Numbered from the stretch's first letter, positions 43,121-57,175 are shown. The stretch: 64,000 bases of DNA from Limnanthes douglasii subsp. nivea (GCA_036936605.1 JAUPFV010000003.1:79778273-79842272); one strand, 5' to 3'. Notes: generated by a model not told the origin, from the sequence alone. Numbers and translations: made by a program.

Positions 43121-43164
43121 TTTGGGTATACTTAAACCTGAATTGGGTATATATAGCCATACCC
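43121..43164 (-). repeat. Right terminal inverted repeat of the Mutator-like element
   Basis: Reverse complement of the left TIR, ending AGCCATACCC. Partial copies of the TIR text (GAATTGGGTATAC, GGATACACTTA) also occur just inside, near 42995-43030. Confidence 0.85.
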
Positions 43165-46080
43165 TTTTATGTGTAGATCTTTGAGTTTTTTAATATTCAA
43201 ACCTCCTTCCATTTAGGGTTTACAAATAGTATACCAGGTTTTCCATATAATGTTAGGTTTGGTTTCGGAATTTTCCCACATGAATTTGTTAAACATCATT
43301 TATATCTTATTAATCACTGATGTATAAATGATATTATTTTATATTTGGTAGTTTTTGTAAGTATTTAAGACAAATTTGATTAAGATTATCCTATCTCCAA
43401 AGGATAAAATCTTAGATTCATATTCTAAGATTTTAGGTCTTATTTCATGATCAGCTCATTAAAGTTTCTTTTGTTATTTGTTGTGCTGACAGAATATTCC
43501 CAGTTTTTTTAGTGGTAGGTTGTTGTGGTTGAATCCAGTAATATCCGTTAGAACTTTGACTCTTGACTGAGGTATTCTTGATGATGTACATAGCCTTGTT
43601 TTTTCTTGGTTTATTATTTGACCAGATACTTCCTAGTAATGTTCCAAGAATTGCATAGAGTATTGATGTTTAAAGTAGTCTCATTTGTGAATATTAGAAG
43701 ACTATCGGCAAAGGCTAATGTTGGGGTATCCAATTTACTTTTAGCTTTATATCTCATCTCATATGTCCTTTTAAATAAGCTCTTCAATCCTCTTATTAAG
43801 TATTATTCACCCAAGTTGAAAAGGCTGAAAGTTAGAGGATCTCCCCGCCTAACTCTATTGTTAGACTTAAATAACCCATGTAGCTCTTTATTTGCAAAGA
43901 TAAAAAAGTTGGATGAATCAATACTCTTAAATATCTGCTTCTAAACCTTTCTATAAAACCAAATGCATCCAAAACTTATATGATAAAGTTGAAAAATAAC
44001 CTATCAAATGCGTTTGGCATATCAACTTTTAGCATGACATTGCCCTATCTTACCTTATTGTTTAAGTCATAAACTAGTTCTTGAGCAAGAAGGGTGTTGT
44101 CATGGATATACCTTCCTTTGAAAAATCCTCCTTGCTCATGAGATATGACTTTTGGAAGGACAATAGCTAGCTTATTATTTATGACTTTTGATAGGATTTT
44201 ATTAAACATTGTACACAAGCTCATAGGTCTGAAATCCTTCTATGATTGACGATGATCAATTTTAAGGATAAGACATATAGAGGTTGCATGAATACCAGAA
44301 GAGATAGGGTGATTGTTAAAAAAATTATATGATAGCCTCACACACATCTTTCTGAATTATATGCCAACAAACTTGAAAAAAATTAGTTCTAAATCCATTT
44401 ATACCATCTGTACAAATTGGGTTTAAATACAATATGATGTCTTTGATTTCCTTTTTTGGTAAATCCATAATTTTGATAGTGTCCTCATCTATGATAATCC
44501 TTAGGATAATATCCTAAAGATCTTCAATATCATTCTGAGTTGGTTGAGCTGCAAGTACCGATTTAAAGTGACCAGTTGTAGATTTACCTAACTCGTTTTG
44601 ATCTTTAATCTAGTTACCATTAATCTATAATCTTTTGATGGTATTCTTGATTTTTCTTTTTCTTTTTACATAATTGTGGGGGAAATTTGAGTTCTTGTCT
44701 CCATACTTGAGATAATTGATGTGGATTTTTTGCTCCGAATAAACCTCCTCTCTAGCAAGTAATTATAAGTGTTGTGTTTGGGCTTTGGCTAAAAGAATTC
44801 TATTTTTTTTACTTTGAGAGACCTGGAAAATTTGTTCTCTATATTTAATTTCCTCATCAATTTTAATGATGGCTTCAAACATATTTCAAAGGTCTATTTA
44901 TTCCATTTTTAGCTTTTTTCAACTTTAGCCAGATGAATAGGCGGTTTATGTAATTTTACTGACCAATTTTCTATCTAGGCGTTTTTATTTCCTATTATTA
45001 AACAAGGTGTAGTTAAAACCAGCATACCATGCATCCTCTAGATTACAGTCTTGAATAGCTTCATTGAAGTCCTCTATAGTTCTTTGACAAAGTGTGGAGT
45101 AGGATATCTACTCATTCGGATGTGTTAGTGCATTAAAATCTCTCATGATAATCCATTCATTTACCTGATTTGTGAGGCTCTTGAGATTGTCCCATAACTT
45201 GATTTCCTTGAAATCTTGTGCATTTTCCATATACAATGGTTACCCAAAAGTATTTGTCCAACTTTGTGCGATTTACTTTCAAGTGCAACAATTGGTCTAG
45301 ATTAGAAATGACTTCAGTTGAGAAATCATTATTCCAAAATACCCATATTTTGTTATTTTAATTTGCAGTGCTTGATTGATAGCCTAACTTCCTTGTAATC
45401 TGATATGACATTTCCATAGAGACAATAAATCATATTTTCTCTAACCTTTTTATTGTCTTTAATCTCCTTATTGTGGCCTTGTTGCCAAGGCCCTTTACAT
45501 TCCAACATGTGTTTATTATCAATTAAAAACAATAGGCAAGAGTCTACCTGACCTTTTGGATATTGGACCTTTGTTAGTTATACGACTCTTCATACTCCTG
45601 GATTTGATTTTCTTTGGTTTCTTGTTTGAAACTATTTCGGAATAATCTTTTGACTTTAGTTTGCTAAACGTTGGTAAAGTCGGTAAGCTACCAATGTTTT
45701 ATGTTGTTGGAGAGACTTTTACCATATTCTTTAGATTTTATGAACACATAGCCTAGGCCTATGTCTTGTAAATCTTCTATAATGTCATCATCTTTTGATT
45801 CTATAGTGCCTTTGATATTATCTTAGGATGACCTTGCATGATTTCCATTTGGTGAGTGTTATACATAATCTAATCTTGATAGCTTTATCTCTTTGTTCTC
45901 GGAATTTTGAAGGTGACTTTCTTGTGCTTGTTTTGTTCTCTCCTTCTGAGTATGATTTGTGTCTTTTGATGCGCTTTTCCTGTTATCTGAAACTTCTTCT
46001 TGAGTATGATTGATTTCATCTTTGAAATCCATTTTTGATCTTGTTCTTGAGGTTTTCTAGTGTCGAAGTTATTTATTAAA
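43165..46080 (-). pseudogene. LINE-B, 5' part (ORF1 remnant, endonuclease, RT), degraded
   Basis: Minus-strand fragments: the endonuclease start WNVKGLGNKATIRRLKTIK (about 45505-45450), RT FRPMSLCTMFNKILSKVINN (about 44230-44170), HEQGGFFKGRYIHDNTLLAQ (about 44130), LKVDMPNAFDRL (about 44030) and PTLAFADSLLIFTNE (about 43720), where the usual FADD box reads FADS. Many stops and frameshifts. It continues across the Mutator-like element into 36798-35553. It is much older than LINE-A. Confidence 0.75.
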
Positions 46081-47306
46081 GATTAGTTTTGGGCTGTTCT
46101 AAATTCTTAGAAATGGATTTCTCGCAGTTTGTAGGTAATTTAGGTCAAATATAAGCATAAATTACAATAACAAAGTCTATCTACATATCTAATTTTTGTC
46201 ATACCTTTCTTGAACATTATTTTAATTGTTCTTTCGAAACATCTAATTCTGACCATACTTTATAGCAATTGAATCGGGCCATATTTCTACCAGGAAATAA
46301 AAGAGAGTTTTAAGTTATTTTAGCAATATTTCTTATTATATCTCGATTATACGTGAACTCTTATAAGTTTTTACCGATACGGAAGAATTATATACCATAA
46401 TCTTGTAATCTCATACTTCTTCTGTTCTATTATAATTGACGTTCTAGCTTTTGACACCTTATTTAAGGAGATTCTTATTACTTTTTGAAATTGTAAAAAG
46501 TATTACTGCTTTTCATAAATAACTCTTCTATTTAATATGGATTGTCAGGTTTCTTACTTAATTAAATGACAAAGGATAGAATAGTGACCAACCATTAAAG
46601 CTCTTTTGAAATTTGAAAACAAATATTTTAGGAGGGAATGAGTAATATAAAACAGGACAATAGCACAAAAGATAAAATATAATTATTGGTGTGAAAGAGA
46701 CCCAAATCTACCTCACCTGTCCTTTTCATTCCACTAGTCATCAGTCAGAGATATTTTGTTTGAGGACCATCGCGTGTCACATATACAGTCAAAAATCATT
46801 GGTGTGAATCGGAGACAAAATCAATATCGCCCTTTTTCTGTCTACTCCACGAGTCGATTCCAGACGGAACTTCTATAGGACGCAAATCACACTCAAGTTT
46901 ATGCTCAAGTAATTTAAAAAAGGTTTAATCTGCTAAATATTGGTTGGACTATATAAACTTTACGTTGAAAAATAATAAAACTTTTTTATGTGTTTACATC
47001 TTATAAATATAAACAAAAATAATAATAGTAACACGTGAATTTAATTGTTTCCCCCCTTTATGTATCTAACAAAGGGATGAGTTGGCACTCAAGTGTACAT
47101 ACAACTATTTTCTTTACAATTTATACAATGAAATGTAATTGCTTTCAAGCTTATACAATGAAATGTAATTGCTCACTAATCAGGCATAAATATAAGTTAC
47201 TTGTTGGCAGTATAGCCTTCAAGCTTCAGTTACAGAATGACAATTAACCTATTATATTAGGTAAAAGCAAACTCTATCCATAAGCAGTATTGAGATTAGA
47301 AGGTAT
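46081..47306. other. Gene-free interval downstream of ARC3
   Basis: AT-rich. It contains a two-copy repeat TTATACAATGAAATGTAATT at 47121-47143 and 47151-47173. The 3' UTR of ARC3 should lie just below 47307. Nothing else is recognised. Confidence 0.4.
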
Positions 47307-50300
47307 TCATCCTGCGCTACTATCAGCATTCGATTGTTTACGACTTACAAGAACACCATCATCCCAAATCTCTACCCACCTGTAATAACAAAAAGGACTC
47401 CGCCAGTAAATTCATGATAGCGATATAACAATTATGAGTAAGAAACTAGTTCTGTAGTTCCAATGTTGCATTTATGCTCAAACCATCAAATTATCTTACG
47501 GGATAGAAACTATTTTTGTAGTTCTAATATTGGCTTGAATTGATGCTTCAATCACCATAATGGCTCTTCATTAGAACTGTAAGCATAGTATCTGGGGAGA
47601 TTTGTACGAGGAGAAAAAAGAGGTCATTTCACCCATTGGCTATTCTATTCTACTACCAAATAGTCCTGTGGCTATATTTGTGTACATAGGATGTTGCAAC
47701 ATATGCCCACCTCTAATTCCATTGTTGAATCCAGAATCCTTGGCGTCTTAGACTCTTGAGTATATCTACTGCTTTCATTTTTCATACATATAGTAAATTA
47801 ACTGCCATTTTAGGCTCAAGTATCCTTACTAGGTGAGGGTTGCCTTTATAGTTTTTAAGAGATTGAAGAATGCTGAGTTCTAGTCCGAATTTTTTCATTG
47901 ATCTTTTGTAAAATATAAATGTTGATTGTAGAGACTTTTTCTATATGTTTCAGAACGGAAAACAACCACATATTAACTCACTATACCAACCTTGTCCCAT
48001 TGACGTCAATACAAAGGAATTGGCCATGCCTCCATCCGTCTTTGAAATGCCCAAAAAATACATCACCTGTCTTCGAATAGAAGCGGCCTTCACCACTAGC
48101 CTTGCCTTTCCAAAAATTGACAAACCATCGATCGCCCGTATGAAAATAAAACCAACCCTGGAAGAATAAAGAGATTCAACAACTTTAGACTAAAGAAAAT
48201 ATCCGATAATATGAGATTTAGCAGCAAGACCAATAAGCAGCATTGTCTATAACGAAACTGATCCAATAAACAAGTCGCTAGAGAGGCAGTAGTAGCTTAA
48301 GTATACAAAGTTGAATCTAAGAATGCAACATCTTTCGTTGTTTATACAAATCAAATATAATTACAAAAAAAGAAAAAGATGTACCATATAAGAGAAAAGC
48401 AACATGTAATAGTAACAAACAGAGGTCAAGTTGACCTGTCAAATAGGGATTGTAATGGTAAAAAGCACACATCTAGTTGACCTGTCAACTACTGAAAGCC
48501 AGGATTTGGTTTCTTTATGTTAACTTAGCAAGTAAAACTTTAATGGAAAATTACCCAATAAGCGTCAATGTCTTCTATTTAATAATTTAGTACAGTAGAT
48601 TCCAACATCCCCATATGTCAATATGCTTAATATGAAATGTTCTCTCTGTACTCATTCATTCAACAGTAACATAAGGTCAATATTTAAAATTATGGAATGA
48701 ACGCAGCCCCGCTGCAGCTCTTAAAGATAATAACCTCTTTCTCAATTCAGTAATTAAAAACTACTTACAGCAATCCTTTATATCTTTCACGTAAATATAT
48801 GACACTTGAGATAGATTTTGAAGTAAATTTGCTAAACAAGTCATATTCGAACCAGACCCTAATTTGAGAAAGAATCAAAGACCTTGCCATGTAGCACATC
48901 ATCCCTCCATGTTCCTTGAAAGACATCCCCGTTATTGTAGTAGAATGTACCTGGACCAGATCTTTTCCCAAAGCGCCACATGCCATCGTATATGCTTCCA
49001 TCCCCTAGGACAAGATGGCCCTGAAAATTTTCATAACCCAATAACCTTATGTACTACAAGAGATGCTTTCAAACATGTTTTCTACATACATGCCTACATG
49101 AATCTACCTTTCCCTCAGGAAGACCTCCTTGGCAGCGGCCCTTATAGACCCCTCCTTTGTATTGCATCTCCAAAGCAGGACTCCACTTTTTGGGTGAATC
49201 CCGCTCAGCTTCCTGTACGGCAAAGTATCATTCATATACTGAAAAACTTCACCCCAAGAAAAAGCAGTTACATTTTCGAGCAAAAACAAAATCCAAGTGC
49301 TTCATGTAAGGGAGTCGACAATTTTAGCCACGATATCTTGCATACAACACAAATTGTAAAAATTACCTAGATAAGGTTTGTATCAAGTGGGATTATGTAA
49401 TGACCCAGCGGGATTATTTTAATGACCCATAAACCTAGGAACCTCTGAAAGTTTGCATGTGTTATAAGAAACAAAATTAGTTGTCAAAGCAAGTGTAAAT
49501 GAAAATCCTCACCACCATGTCATGTGCACAACAACAAAAAAACAAAAAACGATTTTTAAGAAGTCTACTAAAAGTGTGCATTACATACGCATAGAGATGT
49601 GATAAAGACAATATGATTTCAAGACATTATGGACAGACTCTTCAATTCTAAAGTTCAATCATAATTCACTTTCTTTACTGTGCATTTACTAGAATATATA
49701 AACTGCAGTGATATAAACAAACTTGCAACACAATCACATTTGTGTGACCTATAATATAGTAACAATTATTGTAATAAGCCTTGTAATGTGTAAATTACAG
49801 TGGGTGATTAGACTCCATCCTAAGATTACCTTCCAGGAAATTATCTTGTTTTCATCTTCAGAAGCACGGAATAAATTTTCTTTTTCTTTACAGAAAAAGA
49901 CACAATTGATGCATTAAACCAATATATAAAACGAATAACAGAGCAGATTGTAACTTGAGCAGTCTTAGAAAGCATGAGATGCACTATACCAGCATAGATG
50001 CTGCACGAGCAGAAAGATTTCCTTGTCTCTTCGGAGTATCAGAATACTTTCCATTCAGTAGAATAGATGCAGTAGCATCAACGATAACTGGTTCTTGGTG
50101 CTTAACAAGAATATTGGTATCCTGTAGCATCTCTTTGGAAAGTCTCACACCCACTGGAAGGCTGAAGATGCTTAAACTATCTAGCAGGGAAGTGTCTTCC
50201 GCGCCAACTGCCCTCTTTTCTGCCCATTGCTGGGCCATATGATATCCTGGCCCCAATTCCCAGTTATTAACTCCCTCCCTCTGGAATGCAGGAGGTCCTA

Positions 50301-53300
50301 CAATCACATTTCAACAGTTCATTTTCGGACAAATTGTTTGGTTCGGTGTTTGAAGGTAATATAGTTGATGTATAGGACAAGTGTAAGCACCGGACTGCTC
50401 AAGAGCTAATAAATTTAACAATAAAAGAAATTATGTGTTTTACCTTCAATCAATGTATCAGGAAAATTGAGAGGCGCAGAATTGTCCTCCACTAATACAT
50501 TCCGGCCTTTATCAGATTCGCTGTCATGACTAAGCAAAGTCATTTAAAGAAACTAATCAGACAACCATGGAAATAGATATTAGGTTAAAGCAAAAACAAA
50601 AAATGAAGAAGAATGAGAATACAAATAAACCTCATTGCAAAAACACCAGCATGATTGGTCTCTAATACTGTCTCAAGTTGTTTAGAGTAATTATCAGTAT
50701 TTTCACTCTTATCCCCATTAATAACTTTTTTTTCAAATTTATCATTACCACCTGCTTGTGGGTTCCTGAAAAGATTAAAAACAAAAGGAAAACGCTGGGC
50801 CAATCTGGACAAGATGCTTCCATTATCAGAAGCCTCTTGCTCACAACTAGCATCAGCAAGGGATCTATATTAGTAAAATAATTCAAATTATTCAGCAGTG
50901 GTAACAGTTCATTTAGTAATCTAGATATGAATCAGACTTCATACCTTCGAAGAACAACTACTGTGACTAACATATTGGGTTCTAAATTAGGCTCATGAAC
51001 TCTAGAAATTATAATATCCCCCGTGCATTCTGTTGTCTTACGAAAAGTTTGAAGAAATGCGTGCACATCACTGTTCTTGCTATATGCTGAACCTGCAAAA
51101 ACGCAGACCACCATGTCGTTCAGTCCCTGCACGAAATATCAAATAGAAGATTAAATTTGACATATGTGGACACTGGACAGTGAAGGTTTATATAATTGAC
51201 AGAGGATCAAGTATACATTTCAAGAAATATTCTACAAGTCCGAAAATATTAACATTTTTTATACCTTTACACCAGATCCAGTGAAAGGGCAGTCATACAT
51301 AGCTCTTGAAATTGAAGTCTCAATGTTGTGACCAGCTCCAAACCCAACTTTAGCATTTTTGTAATTTTCCAAAATCTGTACACGTGTAATTACCCTTACA
51401 AAGAAGTAATGACATAAAGCAACAGAAAAGGGTGTATGGTATCATTTCTGCAGTTTGAATGAAATATCTCTCCTCGTGTTTCCAAACAAGTTGTAATCAC
51501 CCACAGCTCTTTTTTTACTACACATTATACAATATAATTCTGCTCAAGAAGTCAAGATTAACATTACACCAATGATATGACAGACTAATCTACTTTAATC
51601 AATGCAATGAGGGTGAGGGAGTTCCTTTAATTTGCATGAGTGTCTATGCTTATTGATTGTAAGTTCAAATATTACAATAAATAATACAACCTTCGGTTTT
51701 AAAAAAAAAAACCGAAAATTGTATCATATAAGAATCTATTGGTGCCTGAAATGACTAAGATAGGTTTCGAATTGCACACTGATCTGTTGTAGAAACAATC
51801 AAATAAGTTTGATTAATCACTTATGTTGTTTAAGTTAGTAGAGACAATGCATGTAGCAGATGCTTTTAATGAGAATACAGTAGGTTAAGCAATTCTCTTG
51901 AAGAGTGTGAAGGTGGAAACGTATGAGAAACTGGCTACCCGCAACTCTCTTACAAACTATGAAATCCACCTTATGGGAAAAGTGTAACTTTTCGCAAACA
52001 CAGTAGCGCCAAAACTTACGTTCACAACATCTGGAACTTTCAGCTCTTTGACATTTTTCTCCATCACGTCCAGCAATGTTCTAGTCATGTCCTGAAAACA
52101 GCAATTATGACCAATTTTTTGCAACTAAAGCAATTTTGCGAGGAGAGAATGCTATGCTCACCGAAATTAAAACAGAAACGGTGTTTATTGCCAATAAAAC
52201 AGCTTTATGTGCGGTTTTTAGAGCCTCATCCAAAGTCACCAAATCCTTCTGAAGTAGCATGTCCGTTTTAATATCTGTGAACTCCATACAAAACCAGTGT
52301 GTATAACTTACAGTTTCAAAGTAAATATTGATATAATCCAACCAAAAGCTCAGTATGATGTACTCTTTTCTTAGCATAACTGCCTATACTAGAGGCACTT
52401 CCTATATGATCAATCTTTCACATCAATCAGAATTTTTCTCAAAGACCTACAACTTGGAAGTCGTAAGAACCTCCCTATGACTAAGTAGACTAAAGTTACT
52501 ATTAAATCACCACAAAGTGGAATTTTAAAAATTAGGTAAATAATATATTCTCACAAAAAAAATTATAATCAAAGATGCTTAGAAAAAGCAACTGTATAGT
52601 ACAGATAAACATGCCAAGTTGTTTTGGACTTTTTAAGTTGTAGACTAGAAATTTGGGAATGATGCATATGATAAAAGTAAGTGATGTCTATCGAGTGGTG
52701 GAAAATTTCAGTGGCAGATGGACGAATATTTGTAGAATAGAGAGAAAAGTGTATGTCAGCTCAAGTGTCTTCAGATTTTTATAAATAAAATTATAGATAA
52801 GCAATCAAGATAGTTTGTAAGCTAATGGAGTGGAGTTTAAGTTTTGAGCCTGGTTTATAGACTCAAACAAGTTTAAACACTCAGATCCTAAAGCCTCGGA
52901 CTGTTTACAAAGTTGACACCCTAGTTGAAATGCCTAGATAATTATTGTTTACTTAGAACTTTATGGTTTCGATACATAGACACCTCCTACTGGCATTTTT
53001 TATTTTGGCCATCTGTGTATATGCATATAATCAGAGATGATACACGTAGACAATAAATACCAAGCTAACGTTAAAAGTTACAAAAAAGATACCTATACAC
53101 AAGTCGGTGTGATCCCGAAGTTTTCCTAACAAATCATTGACCTGCAAATCAAACCATATTAAATCCAAATTATAAAACCCACAAAACATATACACATGAT
53201 ACAACAAAAAAAAAAGAAAACCCACAAATTACTTAATAATGCAAAGAGGTTTAATATGAATAGACTATTCCTCGATCCACATTGTGCTTCTATCCAAATC

Positions 53301-55004
53301 CCTCGAGAGCTTTTATTACAAAAACCAAGGTCCATGACCCTCCTTCTAACTTTGAAAGATTGTGGGCTAAAATCAATGCTTGACTATGTTTATGATATCC
53401 AAGCACTTAGTGCAAAAGGTATTTCAGCTACAAAGTACAAACTGAACATACAAAAGGTAGACTACTGATTGTTTTCGAGCATGGCTCCTTATACAGAATT
53501 ATCATTCCCTACATCTTTTGTAATAAAACAGCATGAGCCTTAGGGAATGCCTCACACCTCGTCAAGACGCCTTCGTCCTTCAAAACTGAAGGGCTTCAAA
53601 ACAATAGCCACCACAAATTGATTTGCAGATCTTGCTTTTCTTAGAATCTCAATGGCTGCAATGTTATCCAACCCATACCCTGCAGTAGCCACCTAAGAGA
53701 GGGACAAGCATATAAAAAACACCAAATGTTTCAGTGTGAGAGTAAGCTAAACTTTATTGGCACGGAAATTAATAATCGTGGACATAGATTTCAGGTGCAA
53801 AATCTAACGCTGCTATAACAAGGTAGATATTACACTTTCCCTTCTGTAAATATAGTTGACAACTACAAGGGATGAATGTGTTAGACACTGAATTGGTTCA
53901 GGAAACTAAACTACAAAGCAGTGATACACAATTTCCATGTGAAATGGCTGCGCTTTTAATAAATTCGTCTGTGGTAATATTTTCATTATTTCTCACTACA
54001 TCCCCATAACTTTATTGTCCGGATAACTCTTGTAACCTTATTTATATAATTATTGAGATGCATATCAAGAGCTATAATATAAGGATTACCTACTATGAGA
54101 ACTAAAGAATAAATTAACAATGTTAGTTCGAGATGGTTTAGTTTTAAATTCTCTCACTGTTATAGTTATTCAAACATACTTTATTAAGCACATGAATATA
54201 AGAAATCTTGCTTCTCTAATAGTCCTAGTAAAGATAAGTAATAAATTGTTATTTTCTACCAGAAATAAGCAAAGAAAACTCTTTATACTAGGTAAGAAAA
54301 GTACAAACAAGGATGATAGCCTTTGAAGATGATTGCGGAAACTGTGAAGATTCCACTATATTTGGCTTAGAATCTGCACAGTCTAAAAAGAGGGCATCAA
54401 ATTAGGAAACTAATGAAAGTCCAAAGAACATGATCTCTTCTAGTAATGAAGATATAATTGGAAGGAATTGAAATATACAACCTTTCTCTAAGACCCTTTG
54501 CTGTAACCGAACATCGAGTGAATCAGTCATGAGGATACTCCTGCACCAGCAAAGCATTAGCATTACAAAGTATGATGCTTTTGAGTACAGGCCCACTACA
54601 AGTGACTTCTCGTGAAGCACTGATAAGAAAATTGTATAACTCTACAAGTAAAGTTTTGTAAAGTACCAAAATCGCAAAGAAGTGGACTGAAATGGAGATT
54701 CTAAACAGAACTCAAGAACAGGGTCCTTCCTACTACCAATACCGATCACTTCAACAAACTCACCACCATCTTGCTTATCTACAGTAACACCACCATCTTT
54801 CCTATCCTTGCTCATCGTACCCTTCACTGTAAACAACGAAATTCGACGGCGAAGAAGCCTTTTTTTACATTTGAATCTGCATCCCAATTCTCTGTTACCT
54901 GCAAAGGAAACTCGCGGTACATTGTTCGATGAGAAATTGAGAAGTGGTACACGAGAGACGGAGGCCAGGCTCGTGTGAAGCGATAGCTCCACGGAAATGG
55001 CCAT
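47307..55004 (-). CDS. ARC3: ARC3: FtsZ-like, MORN-repeat chloroplast division-site protein
   Basis: Sixteen exons join in frame: 55004-54667, 54540-54482, 54382-54309, 53692-53558, 53141-53093, 52274-52162, 52091-52020, 51375-51265, 51126-50945, 50864-50631, 50520-50444, 50297-49990, 49212-49108, 49020-48883, 48157-47991, 47379-47307. The product is 744 aa, close to the known length of about 740. Residues 1-60 look like a chloroplast transit peptide (Ser/Arg-rich). The FtsZ-like region spans about 80-390 (VEVIGIGSRKDPVLEFCLES, VATAGYGLDNIAAIEILRKA, VKGLNDMVVCVFAGSAYS). A poorly conserved middle follows, then MORN repeats at about 595-735 (YKGGVYKGRCQGGLPEGKG, DGSIYDGMWRFGKRSGPG, NNGDVFQGTWRDDVLHGKG, SKTGDVFFGHFKDGWRHGQ). 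By family knowledge it acts in the stroma, stops Z-ring assembly away from mid-plastid, and its MORN part interacts with PARC6. No break is seen. Confidence 0.93.
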
Positions 55005-56755
55005 GGCGTTGTTTAGGCAAGAATTTAAACTGAGGTTGCTCGAGTTTTCAAATATTTTTTTGTCAATTTTTCAGTAAGCGAAAAGTTTGTAGTAAAACAA
55101 TGGGAAATTGAACGAAGAGGAAGAAGATCAATCAACTTGTGGAAATGACGTGGACGTAGTGATTTGATCCTGATAGTATCGGTTTAGTTTTAAGGCAAGG
55201 CCCACAATTTGCAATGCTTGAAACATGAGTTAGGAATTGAATGTTACGATATGAGAGGTGGAATGGTCATATCGGTCTTGTTTTATGGCCAAGGCCCAAA
55301 ATTCGCAATGCTTGAATGCTCCGAGGAATTGTTGTCCCACTTCCATTTTCAATTGTTCTATTTTCCTGAGAAAATATATTTTTAATTGTACTGGTGTTAT
55401 TCTTTTTACTAAACATATTTATTATTTTAAAATTCGAATGTAACCATAAATCATTCTATCATTATTTTCCATTTATCAATACAATTTTTTGATGAGTTAA
55501 AAGTTAACATGGATAAATAGTTTGTAGAGTTGGTTATATTATTTGAAAGATTGGTATTTGATTAGATGGAAATTTATTGATAGAGTATGTCTATTTAATT
55601 ATTATCATAAAATAGTCTAACTAATAAAGTAATAAGGTAATAATAAAAATACAAATTGGATTGGGTTAACTGAATTTTGATGGGTTAACTGAATTTTGAT
55701 GGTGGAAGTATAGGTGTATATACCAAGTTAAATTTGGACTCAACGAAGGATTATGCCGAAATACCGATATATAAGACTCAATTGATAAATTCATGGATTA
55801 AAATTGATAAAAAACAATTTAGCGGGTTATTATTTGTGAAAAAAAACCAAATAAAATAGTATAATGAAATTAAATAAAGATTAAACTTAAATACATTATT
55901 TATATAAGTAAAGACTTGTTATAGTTTTGGTTGGATTGACGAGTCAAAATCTTAAATTTTATGTATACTCTCTTCAGCAAGATCTACCTCTAGATCGATC
56001 AAGGATACTCGATTCATAACACATAACAAGATAAAATAGACTCAGTCTATTAGTGGATCTGGTAGACTCACAATAGCAGGATCAAGAACACGAAAAACAT
56101 AAAAGGGACTTATACAATTAATTATCCTAGGATGAACAAATTGAGAAGTAAGCTATTTATACATCTTATTCCTATTGTTGTAATTGATAAACACAAAATA
56201 TTATTCATTATTTATGTATAATAGGACTATTGACTAATTCAATAGATCTTATCAATTAGTATGAGAGGTAAAACTGTTTTGTGAATCGATGTAGGATTGT
56301 ATGTATGTTCCAATTAATCGTATAAAAAACATATTGATTTAATTTATGTAAAAAAATCTGTGAATTTGGGATAATGTTATGAATAAGTTGGTTAGAAGCA
56401 TGGATATAGAGTCATATGAACAACATGTTTACTGACTCGTAGAAACATCTTTAGGATTTCATGTTTTGGTGTTTAATGTTTTTAAATGATCAGATTAGAG
56501 GTTTGTCGTTGCTGAGAAAAAATGATTTTTTAGAGGAAGAAAGCCATATGAACAACATGTTTATTGACTCGTAGAAACATATTTATGGTTCAATACTTTT
56601 TATCAATATGTATAATCCAATTTTGTTATACATTTATGTTCTATTTGAGTTGGTCTTTCTGATTAAAAATGATTAAATAGTATGTCAATGTTTGGCCGTT
56701 GATCTCAATTCGAGGTTCTAAACTTATCTCGTACTCTCTAATTCTTGTTTACCAC
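55005..56755. other. Intergenic: ARC3 upstream region and AT-rich DNA before Tat-B
   Basis: I see no clear TATA box close to the ARC3 start, which is common for plastid-protein genes. A 19-bp tandem duplication (TGGGTTAACTGAATTTTGA) lies at 55662-55699. A direct repeat of about 36 bp (CATATGAACAACATGTTTA then CTGACTCGTAGAAACAT) occurs at about 56414 and 56546. No coding sequence is recognised. Confidence 0.45.
56414..56582 (+). repeat. Direct repeat pair, about 36 bp, spaced about 130 bp
   Basis: CATATGAACAACATGTTTAC plus TGACTCGTAGAAACAT occurs twice with a C/T change. The pair lies about 200-340 bp ahead of Tat-B. Confidence 0.65.
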
Positions 56756-57175
56756 TGATGAATCCAGATTCTGTCACCACACTTTATGGGAACCGGACAG
56801 GGTCAATTCGGACAATGTCCATTTCACCGGACAGGGGCAGTTCGGACAACTATCATCCACTGAACTATCCGAACAGAACTAAAGTACTTAAAATATAATC
56901 ACTTTTTGACTAAGCTGCCTATTTACTTACTTAGAACTAATGGGTCTTTAAACTCGACCCGAATCCATTAAACACGACCCGAAAGCCCATATGACCCAAA
57001 TATAAGGGTATAAATACTCAACCACCAACATTAAATGAGGGTAATGAAAATTTAATACAACCAGGCAGCTCAATTCTCCCTCTATATTCTACCCAAACAT
57101 TAAATACTCTCAAAATTCCACAAAACTCTAAACAAAAATTACAAACTTACCTTCAGACAAAAATAAACCACATCA
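56756..57175 (+). repeat. 5' LTR of Tat-B (420 bp)
   Basis: It starts TGATGAATCCAGATTCTG and ends ACCACATCA. The ends resemble those of the Tat-A LTR (TGATGAGTCC ... CCACACCA), but the interior has diverged. A TATA box (GTATAAATAC) lies at 57009-57016. Confidence 0.8.

Larger units (their letters stand above)
36799..43164. mobile_element. Mutator-like element (6.4 kb) with convergent PMD and MURA-OTU genes
   Basis: It is bounded by 44-bp terminal inverted repeats (36799-36842 and 43121-43164) that differ at only a couple of positions. The flanks share an imperfect 9-10 bp duplication (ATAAGTAGAT at 36788-36797, ATGTGTAGAT at 43169-43178), in keeping with the 9-11 bp duplications made by Mutator elements. 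The precise termini are uncertain by a few bases. It carries a plant-mobile-domain gene on the plus strand and a MURA transposase gene with SWIM and OTU-like parts on the minus strand, both reading inward and converging at about 39144-39614. Both genes have stops or frameshifts. It sits inside LINE-B, so it is younger than that LINE. Confidence 0.85.

Noticed and set aside
43606..43944. A 112-aa plus-strand frame.
   Set aside because: It is antisense to the LINE-B reverse transcriptase (the minus strand reads LAFADSLLIF) and has no motif of its own.
49984..50307. Reading the ARC3 middle exons as a separate small gene.
   Set aside because: All sixteen exons join in phase with GT-AG borders into one 744-aa protein of the expected ARC3 length.
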